DNA of 64,000 nucleotides from Agromyces flavus (GCF_900104685.1 NZ_LT629755.1:1550001-1614000), one strand, 5' to 3'; shown: positions 26,996 through 37,838, numbered from the stretch's first letter. A program made the numbers and translations. Notes: generated from the letters alone by a model not told the origin.

Positions 26996-28381
26996 TCAGG
27001 CGACGTCGGTGCGGGGTTCGGATGCGTCGACGACCGAGCGGAACGCGCTCTGCTCGACCGGGCCGACGGCCACGAGCGAGAAGGGCCGGTCCGCGAGGTC
27101 GGCGGCGAGCGCCTGCACGTCGTCGACGGTGACGCGTGCGACGCGGCGGAGCGCCTCGTCGAGGTCGGCGAACTCGCCGAGCGCGAGTTCGGCGCGGCCG
27201 AGTCGCGACATCCGCGTGTCACTGTCCTCGAGCGCCAGCGCGGACGCGCCGCCGAGGTAGCCCGCCGCTCGCGCGAGCTCGTCGGCGGTCACGCCGTGGT
27301 GGGCGAGGCGTTCGAGCTCGGTGCGCAGGAGCGCGGCGACGGTGGGCGCGTTCTTGGGGGCGCATCCGGCGTACATGCCGAACACGCCCGCGTCGGAGTA
27401 GCCGGGAGCGAAGGAGTACACGGAATAGGCCAGGCCGCGGCGCTCGCGGATCTGCTGGAACAGGCGCGACGACATCCCGGCGCCGAAGACGGTGTTGAGC
27501 ACGCTCAGCACCGCGCGGCGCTCGTCGGTCGCCACGAGCCCGGGCACGCCGAGCACGAGGTTCACCTGCTCCCCCGGCCGCTCGACGACGGTCAGCGGGG
27601 ACGTGCCGTCGAGGAGCGGGGTCTCCGTCGGACGCCGTTCCACGGGTGCGGCGGGCTGGTCGAGCTGCCATCCGGCCCCGCCGAGCGCGGCGGTCAGCCC
27701 CGCGACGAGGTCGTCGTGGTCGACGGCGCCGGCTGCCGTGACGACGAGGTCGTTGGGCCGGTAGTTCGCACGGTAGTGCTCCCATACCGCGTCACGCGTC
27801 GCGGCGTCGATCGCGGCCGGGTCGCCGCCGATGGGCCGGGCGAGCGGATGGCTCCCCAGCACGGCTTCGAAGAAGCGCTCGTTCGCGACATCCGCCGGGT
27901 CGTCGCCGGCCATGGCCAGCTCCTCGAGGATGACGCGGCGCTCGCTCTCGAACTCCTCGGGATCGAGCACCGAGGAGGTGAACATGTCGGCGAGGACCTC
28001 GACCGCCATCGCGAGGTCGCGGTCCTGGACCTTGGCGTAGTAGCAGGTGTACTCCTTGGCCGTGACGGCGTTGTGCTCGCCGCCCACCGCGTCGAAGGAG
28101 ACCGCGATGTCGAGGGCGCTGCGCGTCTCGGTGCCCTTGAAGAGCAGGTGCTCGAGGAAGTGCGTGGAGCCGTGCGTGGCCGGATGACCGCTTCCGGCCG
28201 CATGTTCGTCGCGTGAGCCGACGGCGACCCAGAACCCGATCGTCGCGCTCCGGCTGCCCGGGACGCGCTCGGTGAGCACGCGGATGCCGGACGGCAGCAC
28301 GGATCGACGGACGAGGGTGTCGCCGGCGGCTCGGAACTCCAGCTCGGGTTGGCCCAAGGGCAGTTCGACGGCGCCGTTCAC
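26996..28381 (-). CDS. M16 family zinc metallopeptidase
   Basis: A 461-residue pitrilysin-family peptidase with the inverted zinc motif HFLEH (H74, E77, H78), the downstream glutamate in ERRVILEELAMAGDDP, and the C-terminal inactive half with SSRLFQQIRERRGLAYSVYSF. The size fits single-unit bacterial M16B proteins. Homologues usually follow pnp; here pnp is about 20 kb away. The GTG at 28381 has a TAGGCT box 7 nt upstream. Confidence 0.93.
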   Translation of the reverse strand: MNGAVELPLGQPELEFRAAGDTLVRRSVLPSGIRVLTERVPGSRSATIGFWVAVGSRDEHAAGSGHPATHGSTHFLEHLLFKGTETRSALDIAVSFDAVGGEHNAVTAKEYTCYYAKVQDRDLAMAVEVLADMFTSSVLDPEEFESERRVILEELAMAGDDPADVANERFFEAVLGSHPLARPIGGDPAAIDAATRDAVWEHYRANYRPNDLVVTAAGAVDHDDLVAGLTAALGGAGWQLDQPAAPVERRPTETPLLDGTSPLTVVERPGEQVNLVLGVPGLVATDERRAVLSVLNTVFGAGMSSRLFQQIRERRGLAYSVYSFAPGYSDAGVFGMYAGCAPKNAPTVAALLRTELERLAHHGVTADELARAAGYLGGASALALEDSDTRMSRLGRAELALGEFADLDEALRRVARVTVDDVQALAADLADRPFSLVAVGPVEQSAFRSVVDASEPRTDVA

Positions 28382-28388
28382 GCGCTCC

Positions 28389-28394
28389 AGCCTA
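28389..28394 (-). promoter_or_regulatory. Putative -10 box of the M16 peptidase gene (leaderless)
   Basis: TAGGCT, 7 nt before the GTG start at 28381. Confidence 0.45.
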
Positions 28395-28418
28395 TGCCAC
28401 CCGCCCGGGGGACGTCGG

Positions 28419-29516
28419 TCACGCGGAGGCGCGGTCGAGCTCGACGATCTCGGAGCGGTGCAGCACGAGGTTGGCGGCGGTGACGAGGGCGTCGACCTGC
28501 TCGGGACGGCTCGCGCTCGCGACCGGCGCGACGACCGTCGGCCGCGCCAGCAGCCACGCGATGGCGACCGCGGCCGGGACCGAGCCGTGCGCGGCGGCCA
28601 CCTCGTCGAGCGCTCGCAGCACCCTGAGCCCGCGACGGCCGAGGTGACGCGCCTGGCGCTCGCCCCGAGCATCGCGGCGGATGTCGCTGCGTCGGCGCAC
28701 GCCGCCGCCGAGGAATCCGTTCGCGAGCGCGACGTGGGGCAGCACGGCGAGGCCCTGCGCGTGCGCGACGAGCTCGGGCGCACCCTCGAAGGCGCGCCGC
28801 TCGAGGAGGTTGTACCGCGTGGTGAGCGCCTGGAACCGGGGCAGCCCGTTCGCGGCGAGCACGCGCGCCTCGATGAGCCGCTCGGGTGAGAAGTCCGACG
28901 CGCCGATCGCGAGCACCTTGCCCGCGCCGATGAGCGCGTCGACCGCCCCGAGGCTCTCTTCGAGCGGCACGGTCGGGTCGTCGCCGTGGAAGCACAGCAG
29001 GTCGATCCGGTCGGTTCCGAGCCGCGCGAGCGAGTCGTCGACCGCGGCCGCGATCGTGCGCGGTGCGAGGCCGCGGTGGTCGGGGTGCCGGCCGATCCTG
29101 GTGATCACGCGCATGCGGTCGCGGGCACCGCGTGAGGCCATCCAGTCGCCGAGGATGGATTCGCTGCGGCCGGCGGCGTAGCTGTCGGCCGTGTCGACGA
29201 GGTTGCCGCCGACGCCGGCGAATCGGTCGAGGATCTCGGCAGCGGCCTCGCGGCCGAGGGTCCACCCGAACGCGCCGGTGCCGAGCGCCAGCGGGTGCAC
29301 GCCGAAGCCGGCATCGCCGAGCGGCTCGCGTCGCGGCACGGTGATCGGGCCGGAGAACGTGTTGGTCTCGATCTCCTCGGTCGTCGGCGTGCGCGCGCCG
29401 AACGACTCGGCCGCCTCGGCCTGCGCGGGCAGCTCGATCTCCACGGTCGCGGTTCGCGGGGCCGCCGTGGCCTCCGCGGCGCGCCGTGCACCGTACTGTG
29501 CGTGCTTCCGTGCCAC
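28419..29516 (-). CDS. Aldo/keto reductase
   Basis: A 365-residue NADPH-dependent TIM-barrel reductase. An atypical N-terminal 70 residues precede the barrel; then come DTADSYAAGRSE with the catalytic tyrosine, the RIGRHPDHRGLAPRTI region where the catalytic lysine is replaced or shifted, DRIDLLCFHGDD and IGASDFSPERL. The GTG at 29516 has GGAGGAGG just upstream and a TACGCT box at 29542-29547, better support than the ATG-like start at 29612. Substrate unknown. Confidence 0.85.
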   Translation of the reverse strand: MARKHAQYGARRAAEATAAPRTATVEIELPAQAEAAESFGARTPTTEEIETNTFSGPITVPRREPLGDAGFGVHPLALGTGAFGWTLGREAAAEILDRFAGVGGNLVDTADSYAAGRSESILGDWMASRGARDRMRVITRIGRHPDHRGLAPRTIAAAVDDSLARLGTDRIDLLCFHGDDPTVPLEESLGAVDALIGAGKVLAIGASDFSPERLIEARVLAANGLPRFQALTTRYNLLERRAFEGAPELVAHAQGLAVLPHVALANGFLGGGVRRRSDIRRDARGERQARHLGRRGLRVLRALDEVAAAHGSVPAAVAIAWLLARPTVVAPVASASRPEQVDALVTAANLVLHRSEIVELDRASA

Positions 29517-29541
29517 GCCTCCTCCTCCCCAGGATTGGCAT

Positions 29542-29547
29542 CGAGCG
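29542..29547 (-). promoter_or_regulatory. Putative -10 box of the aldo/keto reductase gene
   Basis: TACGCT on the minus strand, about 25 nt before the GTG; it would exclude the longer frame as the start. Confidence 0.35.
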
Positions 29548-29637
29548 TATGCGCGCGCGGGAACCGGCTCGTGCCGGATCCGGTGAAGCGTTACCGAATC
29601 GTTGGTGAACAATCCTCGGCGAAGGGTGTGGCCCGGT

Positions 29638-31410
29638 CTATCGACCGACCTTGCCGAACAGTCCCGCGATCGGCGCGAGCACCGTCGGGCGGGCGGCGAT
29701 CCATGCGGCCGCGATGACGACCATCGAGGCGACGAAGATCCAGAAGCCGAGCCACGTGTCGGCGTCCTGCGCGGCGAACATCGCGTTCAGGTTGCGGAGC
29801 GCGCCGGTCGTGAAGACGAGGGCGACGTGCACGACGATGAACGCCACGAAGTACAGCATGACCGGGAAGTGCACCGCACGGGCCCACTCGACTGGGTAGA
29901 TCCGGTTGAGCGTCGGGGCGTCCTTCGGCCACAACCCCGACATCCGAACCCCGGTGATCGCGGCGAGCGGCGCCGCGATGAAGATCGTCGCGAAGTACGC
30001 GAGCACCTGGAGGCTGTTGTAGTTGACCCAGGCGTCTTCGAGCGGCCAGTCGAGCGAGAGGTACTGCAGGCCGGCCGAGATCGCGTTCGGCACGACCTCC
30101 CAGCTCGTCGGCACGACGCGCATCCACTGCCCGGTCGCGAACAGCAGCACGACGAAGACGAGGCCGTTCGCCAACCAGAGGATGTCGAGCGACTGGTGGA
30201 ACCACAGGGTGAGGCTGATCCTCCGCCCTCCGCCCTTCGACCAGCGCGCGGTCCAGTACGCCGGTGGCCGCCGCTCGGTGCGCACCTGCAGGCCCGAGCG
30301 GATGATCAGCACGATGAGGAAGACGTTGAAGAAGTGCTGCCAGCCGAGCCACGCCGGCAGGCCCACGGGCGCACCCTCGGGCAGGGGCGTCTGGCCGGGG
30401 TAGGTCGCCATGAAGTCCTGCATGAAGTCCAGCCCGAGGAACCATCTCGTGAGCTGGACGACGATAGTGGCGGCGCCGATGATCGCGAGCACGCCGACGA
30501 CGGTGGCGCCGACCCACTGCCTCGCCGTGAGCGGCCCGTACCGCCTCGGGCCTTCGCTGGAGGGTGCGCTGGGTGAGGCGGTCCGCGCCACCGGCTCCGA
30601 GGGTGCGGCGGGTCGAATCGGCGCTTCCGCCGCCGTCGGCTCGGCTGCGGCAGGCGGGGTCGCGGGCGCCGGTGCCGCGGGCAGGGTTGCGGGCGCCCCT
30701 GCCGCCGGCGGCGAAACGAGGGCCTCGGCAGGCGGTACGGATGCCGCGACCGGCGCCGCGGGCACGGGCTCGACCCGCGGCGCGGATGCCGGCGGCGGCG
30801 ACGCCGGCACGGCGGTCTCGGCGGCTGGTGCGACCGCCGACGCCGGCGGCCACGGGTCTCCCCCGGCGACCCGCGGGAGCCCCCGGCGAAGTCCGCTACC
30901 GGTCGCCGTCGCCGACGCCGCGGCGGGTGCTGCGTTGGCCGGGGCCGGGGCCGGCGCCCGCTCCACGACCGGGGACGCCGGCGCAGCCGCCGGCCAAGTG
31001 GGAGCGGCGGGCGGTGCAGCGGTCGCAACATCCGTGGCCGCAACGCTCGCACCAGCGTTCGCGTCCATGACCTCGGGCCACGAGCGGCCGCCCCGGACGC
31101 GCGGGAGTCCGCTGCGGAGCCGGCGAACGGACGCCGACGCGGCGGGCACCACGTCGGAGGCCACCGTGGACGACGCGCCCGGCGTCTCCGCCGTCACCAC
31201 CGAAGCCGCCGATGCTGCAGCGGCCGGCGCCGAACCCGTCGGCGCCGACGAGGCGGATCCTGAGGGGCTCGCCGACACTCGCGCCGCCGGCTCGGCCGGC
31301 GCTTCGCCCGACGGGGCGACGAAGTCGCCGGGCGCTTCGACCGCCGGCGGCCAGGGTTCGCCGCCGCGCCGTCGAGGCAGTCCCCTGCGCAGGTTCCGCA
31401 CCGCAGCCAC
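29638..31410 (-). CDS. Cytochrome b/b6-domain membrane protein with Ala/Pro-rich N-terminus, ETF-linked
   Basis: Last gene of the accD1-etfBA operon, starting with GTG 3 bp after etfA. The first 290 residues are disordered Ala/Pro-rich sequence with three copies of the pattern LRxGLPRxxGGxxWP (about 7-22, 98-112, 174-189). The C-terminal 300 residues hold about five hydrophobic segments with histidines placed as in cytochrome b561/b6 proteins: GWQHFFNVFLIVLII, WFHQSLDILWL and HFPVMLYFVAFIVVHV. It could pass electrons from ETF into the quinone pool (inference from position). No known function for the N-terminal motif. Confidence 0.82.
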   Translation of the reverse strand: MAAVRNLRRGLPRRRGGEPWPPAVEAPGDFVAPSGEAPAEPAARVSASPSGSASSAPTGSAPAAAASAASVVTAETPGASSTVASDVVPAASASVRRLRSGLPRVRGGRSWPEVMDANAGASVAATDVATAAPPAAPTWPAAAPASPVVERAPAPAPANAAPAAASATATGSGLRRGLPRVAGGDPWPPASAVAPAAETAVPASPPPASAPRVEPVPAAPVAASVPPAEALVSPPAAGAPATLPAAPAPATPPAAAEPTAAEAPIRPAAPSEPVARTASPSAPSSEGPRRYGPLTARQWVGATVVGVLAIIGAATIVVQLTRWFLGLDFMQDFMATYPGQTPLPEGAPVGLPAWLGWQHFFNVFLIVLIIRSGLQVRTERRPPAYWTARWSKGGGRRISLTLWFHQSLDILWLANGLVFVVLLFATGQWMRVVPTSWEVVPNAISAGLQYLSLDWPLEDAWVNYNSLQVLAYFATIFIAAPLAAITGVRMSGLWPKDAPTLNRIYPVEWARAVHFPVMLYFVAFIVVHVALVFTTGALRNLNAMFAAQDADTWLGFWIFVASMVVIAAAWIAARPTVLAPIAGLFGKVGR

Positions 31411-31413
31411 GGG

Positions 31414-32400
31414 TCAGCGCTTCCGTTCGACGAGCGCGCTGATCAGTTGCGGGACCACGGTGAAGACGTCGCCGACGACGCCGAAGTCGGCGACCTCGAA
31501 GATCGGCGCGTCGGGGTCCTTGTTGATCGCGACGATGTTCTTGGCCGTCTGCATCCCGGCCTTGTGCTGGATCGCACCCGAGATGCCGAGGGCGACGTAG
31601 AGCTGCGGCGAGACGGAGACGCCGGTCTGGCCGACCTGGTGGTTCGCCGGAACGTAGCCGGCGTCGACCGCCGCGCGCGACGCGCCGACGGCAGCGCCCA
31701 GCACGTCGGCGAGCTCCTCGACGAGCGCGAACTTCTCGGCCGAGCCGAGGCCGCGACCGCCCGAGACGACCCGCTTGGCTCCCCGCAGCTCGGGCCGGCT
31801 GGACGTCTCGGTCACGGCCTCGACGGACTCGATGGCGGCCGACGCCGCACCCGAGGCCGGCACGTCGAGCAACTCGAGCGCGACGGGCCGCGCTTCGACG
31901 CGCGCGTCGATGGCGCCCTGCCGCACGGTGACGACGAGCGGTCCGAAGGTGGCCGCCGAGTCGACGTTGTACGCGCCGCCGTACACGGAGTGGTGCGCGA
32001 CGACGCCCTCCTCATCGCGCGAGACGCCGATCGCGTCGACCGCGATGGGCGCGCCGGTGCGAGCGGCGAATCGACCGGCGATGTCGCGACCATCGATCGA
32101 GTTCGAGACGAGGACCGCGTCGGGCGCGACGAGCGCCGCAGCCGCGGCGAGCGCGTCGACGTGCGGCACGGTGAGTTCGGACTGCGCGGCGGTCGTCTCG
32201 ACGGCGAACACGCGCTCGGCTCCGAGCGCAGCCGCCTGCTCGGCGAGCGACCGCGACTGTCCGGGCGCGGTGACGGCGAGCGCCACGGGAGTGCCGATCC
32301 CGGAGGCGGCCGCGAGAAGGCCGCCGGCGCTCGTCGCAAGCTCGCCGCTCGGCGTCGCCTCGAGCACGACGAGGATGGGGTCTGCAGGGTAGTCGGTCAT
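31414..32400 (-). CDS. etfA: Electron transfer flavoprotein alpha subunit
   Basis: EtfA with EtfB forms the soluble FAD/AMP heterodimer that accepts electrons from acyl-CoA dehydrogenases. The 328-residue protein has the FAD-domain signature [28 protein letters not shown], the [22 protein letters not shown] motif and [22 protein letters not shown]. It is 10 bp downstream of etfB, with GAGGA before the ATG. Confidence 0.97.
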   Translation of the reverse strand: MTDYPADPILVVLEATPSGELATSAGGLLAAASGIGTPVALAVTAPGQSRSLAEQAAALGAERVFAVETTAAQSELTVPHVDALAAAAALVAPDAVLVSNSIDGRDIAGRFAARTGAPIAVDAIGVSRDEEGVVAHHSVYGGAYNVDSAATFGPLVVTVRQGAIDARVEARPVALELLDVPASGAASAAIESVEAVTETSSRPELRGAKRVVSGGRGLGSAEKFALVEELADVLGAAVGASRAAVDAGYVPANHQVGQTGVSVSPQLYVALGISGAIQHKAGMQTAKNIVAINKDPDAPIFEVADFGVVGDVFTVVPQLISALVERKR

Positions 32401-32410
32401 CGTCGTCCTC

Positions 32411-33187
32411 TCAGACCAGCCGGTTCTCGATCAGGAACTCGGCGATCCTCGTGCCGCCGTCGCCGTCGTCGGTGATCTTGACGCCGGCCGACCGCGGGGG
32501 CTTCTCGGCGATGGCGGTCATGATCGACCACGGTACCGAGAGGTCCTCGGGGTCGATGCCGAGGTCGGCGGCGCTCACGGTCTCGAACGGCTTCTTCTTC
32601 GCGGCCATGATGCCCTTGAAGTTGGGGAAGCGGGCGTCGGGAAGCGACTCGGTGATCGAGATCACCGCCGGCAGCGGCGCACTCACGCGCATGGTGCCGC
32701 CGTCGATGCTGCGGGTTCCCGCCACCGAACCCTCTGCGATCTCGACGGATGCGAGGGCGGTCGCGTTCGGCACCTCGAGCAGCTCGGCGAGCATGGCGGG
32801 CATCACGCCGCCGCTGCCGTCGGTCGAGAGGTTGCCGGTGATGACGAGGTCGAATCCGGTGCGTCGGATGGCTGCGGCGAGGGTGCGCGCGGTGAGGCCC
32901 AGGTCGGCGGCGGCGAGGCCCGGGTCGGCGATGTGCACGGCCGACGCGGCTCCCATGGCCAGTCCCTTGCGGATCGTCGTCGCGGCGCCGTCGGCTGCCA
33001 TCGACATGACGACCACCTCGGTTCCGTCGTGCGCGTCTGAATAGGAGAGCGCGACCTCGAGGGCCCGCTCGCCGATCTCGTCGAGCACCGCCTCGCTCGC
33101 GGCGCGATCGGCGAGCCCGGTATCGAGGTCGAGCTTGCGCTCCCCGTACGTGTCGGGGACCTCCTTCACGAGGACGATGATCTTCAT
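32411..33187 (-). CDS. etfB: Electron transfer flavoprotein beta subunit
   Basis: The 258-residue AMP-binding subunit of [18 protein letters not shown] start, [22 protein letters not shown] and the [24 protein letters not shown] segment. I take the internal ATG at 33187, which matches the family's N-terminus and has AAAGGA about 10 nt upstream; the ATG at 33208 adds seven residues including that site. The 54-bp gap to citE is free of terminators. Confidence 0.96.
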   Translation of the reverse strand: MKIIVLVKEVPDTYGERKLDLDTGLADRAASEAVLDEIGERALEVALSYSDAHDGTEVVVMSMAADGAATTIRKGLAMGAASAVHIADPGLAAADLGLTARTLAAAIRRTGFDLVITGNLSTDGSGGVMPAMLAELLEVPNATALASVEIAEGSVAGTRSIDGGTMRVSAPLPAVISITESLPDARFPNFKGIMAAKKKPFETVSAADLGIDPEDLSVPWSIMTAIAEKPPRSAGVKITDDGDGGTRIAEFLIENRLV

Positions 33188-33241
33188 CGGGCCCGAGTCC
33201 TTTCCCATGTTCGGCGAGCCGAGGGGCTCACCGGAATCCTG

Positions 33242-34066
33242 TCAGTCGAGGCGTGCCCGTCGCACGACCGCCTCGGCCTGGTGCATGAGCGGCGCGTCGA
33301 CCATCTGCCCGCGGAAGGCGAACACGCCGTCGCGCTCGCGCACGGCCGCCTCGGCGAGCAGCGCCTGCGCCCATTCCAGTCGCTCGTCGCTCGGTGCGTA
33401 CGCCGCCCGGACGACCTCGACCTGGCCGGGGTGCACGCACGCGGTGGCCGCGAAGCCGAGCGCGGCCGCATCCTCGGCCTCGTCGCGGAGGCCAGCGGCA
33501 TCGGCGAGATCGAGGTGCACCGCGTCGATCGCCGCCACGCCGTGCGCCCCCGCCGCGAGCAGCACCTGCGACCGGGCGTGTCGCGCGAGATCTCGGTATC
33601 GCCCGTCGGGGTACCGGCTGGAGGAACCGCCGACCGAGGCGACGAGGTCCTCCGCGCCCCACATGAGCGCGGACACGATCGGCACCGACGCGATGTCGGA
33701 CGCGGCGAGCACGCCGCGAGCGGTCTCGCACAGCGCGATGACCGCGAAGTCCTCGAGCGCGACCAGGTCTGCGGTGCCCTCGCACTTGGCGAGCATGACC
33801 GTGCGGTACGAGGTGCGCCGCAGCGCCGCGAGGTCGTCGGCGAGATGCGGCGTGGAGGCGGGGTTCACGCGCACGATGACGCGCGCGGGGTCGAGCGGGT
33901 TCGCCACGAGGGACTCGCGCGCCGCCGACTTCGCGACGTCGGCCACGGCGTCCTCGAGGTCGAGGATCACCGCGTCGGCGCGCTCGACCGCCTTGGCGTA
34001 GCGGTCGGGCCGGTCGGCCGGGCAGAAGAGCAGCGCGGGCCCGAAGGGGAACGGCGGATGCGTCAT
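33242..34066 (-). CDS. citE: CitE-like HpcH/HpaI family CoA-ester lyase
   Basis: A 274-residue TIM-barrel lyase of the citrate lyase beta-like group: [31 protein letters not shown] and [12 protein letters not shown]. In Mycobacterium tuberculosis the gene in the same place (Rv2498c, after Rv2499c and fadE19) is a beta-hydroxyacyl-CoA lyase acting on (S)-citramalyl-CoA and (R)-HMG-CoA in itaconate and leucine breakdown; conserved gene order suggests the same here. The ATG overlaps the maoC stop (ATGA). Confidence 0.9.
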   Translation of the reverse strand: MTHPPFPFGPALLFCPADRPDRYAKAVERADAVILDLEDAVADVAKSAARESLVANPLDPARVIVRVNPASTPHLADDLAALRRTSYRTVMLAKCEGTADLVALEDFAVIALCETARGVLAASDIASVPIVSALMWGAEDLVASVGGSSSRYPDGRYRDLARHARSQVLLAAGAHGVAAIDAVHLDLADAAGLRDEAEDAAALGFAATACVHPGQVEVVRAAYAPSDERLEWAQALLAEAAVRERDGVFAFRGQMVDAPLMHQAEAVVRRARLD

Positions 34067-34590
34067 CCGTCGCCCCCTTCCGCCGCGACCGCGTTCGAGT
34101 GCCGCTCCCCCGCCTCGCGCGTCCAGACGAGCATGGTGCGCGACGCGGTGGCGACCACAACGCCGTCCTGGTTGCGCGCGGTGTGCGCGAGGACCACGAT
34201 GCCTTCCCCGGGGCGCGACGACGACAGGCGCTTCGACTCCACGACGCTCTCACCGTAGAGCGTGTCGCCCACGAACACGGGGTTCGGGAACGCGACGGCC
34301 CCGAACCCGAGGTTCGCGACCAGGGTGCCCTGGGTGAGCTGGCCCACGGACTGGCCGACGAGCGTCGAGAGCGTGAAGAGCGAATTCACGAGGACCCGGC
34401 CGAACGGCTGCCGCGCGGACCACGCCGCATCGAGGTGCAGCGGCTGCGGGTTCATGGTGAGCGTGGTGAAGAGCACGTTGTCGGCCTCCGTCACCGTGCG
34501 CCCCGGACGGTGCAGGTAGCGCACGCCCCCCTCGAACTCCTCGAACCAGAGTCCGCGCTGAACGACCTCGCGCATGGGGGCATCCGTCAT
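34063..34590 (-). CDS. MaoC-family acyl-CoA hydratase
   Basis: A 175-residue hot-dog-fold hydratase: [25 protein letters not shown] holds the family's catalytic Asp/His pattern, followed by [19 protein letters not shown] and [22 protein letters not shown] segments. The position between an acyl-CoA dehydrogenase and citE matches Rv2499c, an itaconyl-CoA hydratase, so a role in making citramalyl-CoA is plausible (inference). GGAGGAGG lies before the ATG at 34590. Confidence 0.9.
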   Translation of the reverse strand: MTDAPMREVVQRGLWFEEFEGGVRYLHRPGRTVTEADNVLFTTLTMNPQPLHLDAAWSARQPFGRVLVNSLFTLSTLVGQSVGQLTQGTLVANLGFGAVAFPNPVFVGDTLYGESVVESKRLSSSRPGEGIVVLAHTARNQDGVVVATASRTMLVWTREAGERHSNAVAAEGGDG

Positions 34591-34621
34591 GACGCTCCTC
34601 CTCCCCGGCGGTCGAGCCGCC

Positions 34622-35785
34622 CTAGCCGGCGAGCCCGAGCTCGCGCGCGATGACCATGAGCTGCACCTCGTTGGTGCCCTCGCCGATCTCCAGGATCTTC
34701 GAATCACGGTAGTGCCGAGCCACGGTCGTCTCGTTCATGAAGCCCATGCCGCCGAAGATCTGGGTCGCGTCGCGCGCGTTCAGCATGGCGGCGTCGCTCG
34801 ACACGAGCTTCGCGATCGCGGCCTCCTTCTTGAAGGGGAGGCCGGCGTCGGCACGCCGCGCCGCGTCGTGCCAGGCCAGGCGGGCGGTGTGCACCCGTGC
34901 CTGCATCCCGGCGATCGTGAAGGCGATGTACTGGTGGCTCGCGATGGGCACGCCGAAGACGTTGCGCGTCTTCGCGTAGGCCAAGGCCTCGTCGAGGCAT
35001 CCCTGCGCCGCGCCCGTCGCGAGGGCGGCGATCGCGATGCGGCCCTCGTCGAGCGCCTGGAGGAAGTTGGCGAAGCCCCGGCCACGCGCGCCGAGCAGGT
35101 TGTCGGCCGGCACCCGGACGTCGTCGAAGGTCAGCGGGTGGGTGTCCGAGGCGCGCCAGCCGGACTTGTCGTAACCCGGCCCGACCGTGAACCCCGGCGT
35201 GCCGTTCGGCACGATGATCGTCGAGAGCTCCTTCGAGACGGAGCCGTCGGGGCGCGTCCGTTCCCCGGTCACCGCCGTGACGGTGACGAACGACGTGATC
35301 GGCGTGCCCGAGTTCGTGATGAACTGTTTCGATCCGTTCACGACCCACTCGTCGCCGTCGAGCACGGCCGTCGTGCGGGTGGCGCCGGCGTCGGACCCCG
35401 CCTCGGGCTCGGTGAGGCCGAAGCCGGCGAGCGCGCGCCCCGCCACCAAGTCGGGAAGGAACCGGGCCTTCTGCTCCTCGGTGCCGTGACGGAAGACGGG
35501 CATCGCGCCCAGGCCGACCCCGGCCTCGAGAGTGATCGCGATCGACTGGTCGACGCGCGCGAGCGCCTCGATCGCGAGGCACAGCGCCATGTAGTCGCCG
35601 CCCTGACCGCCGACCTCCTCGGGGAAGGGCAGTCCGAAGAGACCGAGCTCGCCCATCTGCGCGACGACGTCCATCGAGAGCTCGTGCGTGCGGTCGGCCT
35701 CATAGGCCTGCGGGGCGACGACGGTGTCGGCGAACTCGCAGACCATGTCGTAGAGCTGTTGTTCCTCATCGGTCAGGTCGTGCAT
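34622..35785 (-). CDS. Acyl-CoA dehydrogenase (isovaleryl/branched-chain type)
   Basis: A 387-residue FAD enzyme that oxidises an acyl-CoA and hands electrons to ETF. Motifs: [48 protein letters not shown], the FGVPIASHQ loop and [15 protein letters not shown] at the end. Gene order (accD1-accA1-acd-maoC-citE) is that of M. tuberculosis fadE19, which supports a branched-chain substrate such as isovaleryl-CoA. GAGGAG stands before the ATG. Confidence 0.94.
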   Translation of the reverse strand: MHDLTDEEQQLYDMVCEFADTVVAPQAYEADRTHELSMDVVAQMGELGLFGLPFPEEVGGQGGDYMALCLAIEALARVDQSIAITLEAGVGLGAMPVFRHGTEEQKARFLPDLVAGRALAGFGLTEPEAGSDAGATRTTAVLDGDEWVVNGSKQFITNSGTPITSFVTVTAVTGERTRPDGSVSKELSTIIVPNGTPGFTVGPGYDKSGWRASDTHPLTFDDVRVPADNLLGARGRGFANFLQALDEGRIAIAALATGAAQGCLDEALAYAKTRNVFGVPIASHQYIAFTIAGMQARVHTARLAWHDAARRADAGLPFKKEAAIAKLVSSDAAMLNARDATQIFGGMGFMNETTVARHYRDSKILEIGEGTNEVQLMVIARELGLAG

Positions 35786-35792
35786 GGTCTCC

Positions 35793-37838
35793 TCATTCCT
35801 GGTGGGATGCGTTCGGGACGGCGGCCTCGTGGGCGCCGGCCGGGGCTTCGTGGTCGGATGCCGCGGGGCCGGCGTCGGCGGGCTCCGCAGCGGGCTCGAT
35901 GCGCGCGACGACCTGGTCGCGCGCGACCTGCTCGCCCGCGGCGACGCGCAGGCGGACGACGCCGGCGACGGTCGCGATGACGCGGTGCTCCATCTTCATG
36001 GCCTCGATGGCGAGCACCGCCTGCCCGGCCTCGACGTGGTCGCCGTCGGACAGGAGCAGCGTCGTGACGCTGCCCGGCATGGGAGCGCGCAGGTCGGGAT
36101 CGACGCTGCCGCCGCGCTCGAGCTGTGCGAGGTGGGCTTCGACCGCCTGCCGGCGGTCGACGCGCGGGACGGCGGCCGTGCGGCCGTCGAGGTGCACCCA
36201 CGTGGTGCCGTCGTCGGCGATCCGGACGGTCGCGCGCTCGAGGTCGGCGGTCGCCCGGGCATCCCGCTCGGCGGCGGCTGCCACGCCGCCGAGCCGCCAG
36301 CCGCGCTCGCGCTGCCAGGCGTGTCCGTGCGCCGACCCGGAACGTGCCGCATGGTCGCGCGCGAGACGTGCGACCTCGGCGAGGCGGGTGGCCGCGCCAT
36401 CCGCCGTCTCGTCGGGCTCGCCGTCGGACGCGATCGCCGTGCCGGCGGCCGGATCCTGCAGTCGGTCGATGAGCCCGGTGTCGAGCCGACCCGCCCTGAC
36501 GTCGTCGCGCGCGAGGAGCTCGCGCAGGAACGCGGTGTTCGTCTCGACGCCGAGCACGACCGTGTCGGCGAGCGCGGCGTCGAGGCGATCGAGGGCCTCG
36601 GCCCGGTCGCGCCCGTGCGCGATGACCTTTGCGATCATGGGGTCGTAGTCGGCGGTGATCCGCTGGCCTTCGCGGATTCCCGCATCGATGCGCACGCCCT
36701 CGCCCGCGGCCGGACGCCACGCCAGCACGTCGCCGGTCGAGGGCAGGAAGCCGCGCTCGGGGCTCTCGGCGTACAGGCGGGCCTCGATGGCGTGGCCCTC
36801 GAGGCTCACGTCCGCCTGGGCGATCGCGAGCGGCTCGCCGGCGGCGACGCGGAGCTGCTGCTCGACGAGGTCGACGCCGGTGACGAACTCGGTCACCGGG
36901 TGCTCGACCTGGAGACGCGTGTTCATCTCGATGAAGAAGAACTCGTCGGGAGCGGCATCCGAGACCAGGAACTCGACCGTGCCGGCACCGAGGTACTCGA
37001 CGCTCCGCGCGGCGTCGCACGCCGCGCGCCCGATGCGCTCGCGCGTCGCGGCGTCGAGCAACGGCGAGGGGGCCTCCTCGACGACCTTCTGGTGCCGTCG
37101 CTGCAGCGAGCACTCGCGCTCGCCGAGGTGGATGACGTTGCCGTGCGCGTCGGCCAGCACCTGCACCTCGATGTGGCGCGGTCGTTCCACGAACCGCTCG
37201 AGCAGCAGGGTGTCGTCGCCGAACGCGGCCCGTGCGACGCGGCGCGCGGCGGGCAGTGCATGCTCGAGTTCGGCCTGGTCGCGCGCGACCTGCATGCCCT
37301 TGCCACCGCCGCCGGCGGACGGCTTCACGAGGATCGGGAAGCCGATGAGCGGTGCGGCGTCGAGCAGCTCGTCGTCGGTCGCGTCGGGATCGCTCACCCC
37401 GGGCACCACCGGCACCGCTGACGCCTCGACGTGGCGCTTGGCACGGATCTTGTCGCCCATGACCTCGAGCGCGAGTTCGCCCGGCCCGACGAACACGATG
37501 CCCGCATCGGCGCACGCACGGGCGAATGCGGCGTTCTCGCTGAGGAACCCGTAGCCGGGATGGATGGCCTGCGCACCGGTGTCGAGCGCGGCGCGCACGA
37601 TCCGGGCCGGATCGAGGTAGCTCTGGGCGGCCGGCGCCGGGCCGATGCGCACGGCTTCGTCGGCGAGGGCGACGTGCGGTGCCGCAGCGTCGGCATCGGA
37701 GTACACGGCGATGGCGTGGATCCCGAGGCGCTTGAGGGTGCGGATGACGCGCACGGCGATCTCGCCGCGGTTGGCCACGAGCACGCGATCGAACGGCTTC
37801 CGGCCGGTGGAGTGGAGGGGCTGCGTCATCCGGGTCAC
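35793..37838 (-). CDS. accA1: Biotin carboxylase/BCCP fusion subunit of acyl-CoA carboxylase
   Basis: The 681-residue alpha subunit joins an ATP-grasp biotin carboxylase ([46 protein letters not shown]) to a C-terminal biotin carrier domain with the biotinylated lysine in EAMKMEH. With AccD1 it would carboxylate a branched acyl-CoA, probably 3-methylcrotonyl-CoA. Its GTG at 37838 overlaps the accD1 stop (GTGA); an ATG three codons on is an alternative start. Confidence 0.96.
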   Translation of the reverse strand: MTRMTQPLHSTGRKPFDRVLVANRGEIAVRVIRTLKRLGIHAIAVYSDADAAAPHVALADEAVRIGPAPAAQSYLDPARIVRAALDTGAQAIHPGYGFLSENAAFARACADAGIVFVGPGELALEVMGDKIRAKRHVEASAVPVVPGVSDPDATDDELLDAAPLIGFPILVKPSAGGGGKGMQVARDQAELEHALPAARRVARAAFGDDTLLLERFVERPRHIEVQVLADAHGNVIHLGERECSLQRRHQKVVEEAPSPLLDAATRERIGRAACDAARSVEYLGAGTVEFLVSDAAPDEFFFIEMNTRLQVEHPVTEFVTGVDLVEQQLRVAAGEPLAIAQADVSLEGHAIEARLYAESPERGFLPSTGDVLAWRPAAGEGVRIDAGIREGQRITADYDPMIAKVIAHGRDRAEALDRLDAALADTVVLGVETNTAFLRELLARDDVRAGRLDTGLIDRLQDPAAGTAIASDGEPDETADGAATRLAEVARLARDHAARSGSAHGHAWQRERGWRLGGVAAAAERDARATADLERATVRIADDGTTWVHLDGRTAAVPRVDRRQAVEAHLAQLERGGSVDPDLRAPMPGSVTTLLLSDGDHVEAGQAVLAIEAMKMEHRVIATVAGVVRLRVAAGEQVARDQVVARIEPAAEPADAGPAASDHEAPAGAHEAAVPNASHQE

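Noticed and set aside
29516..29612. Longer start of the aldo/keto reductase at 29612
   Set aside because: It lies upstream of the likely TACGCT promoter box and lacks a ribosome binding site, whereas GTG at 29516 has GGAGGAGG.
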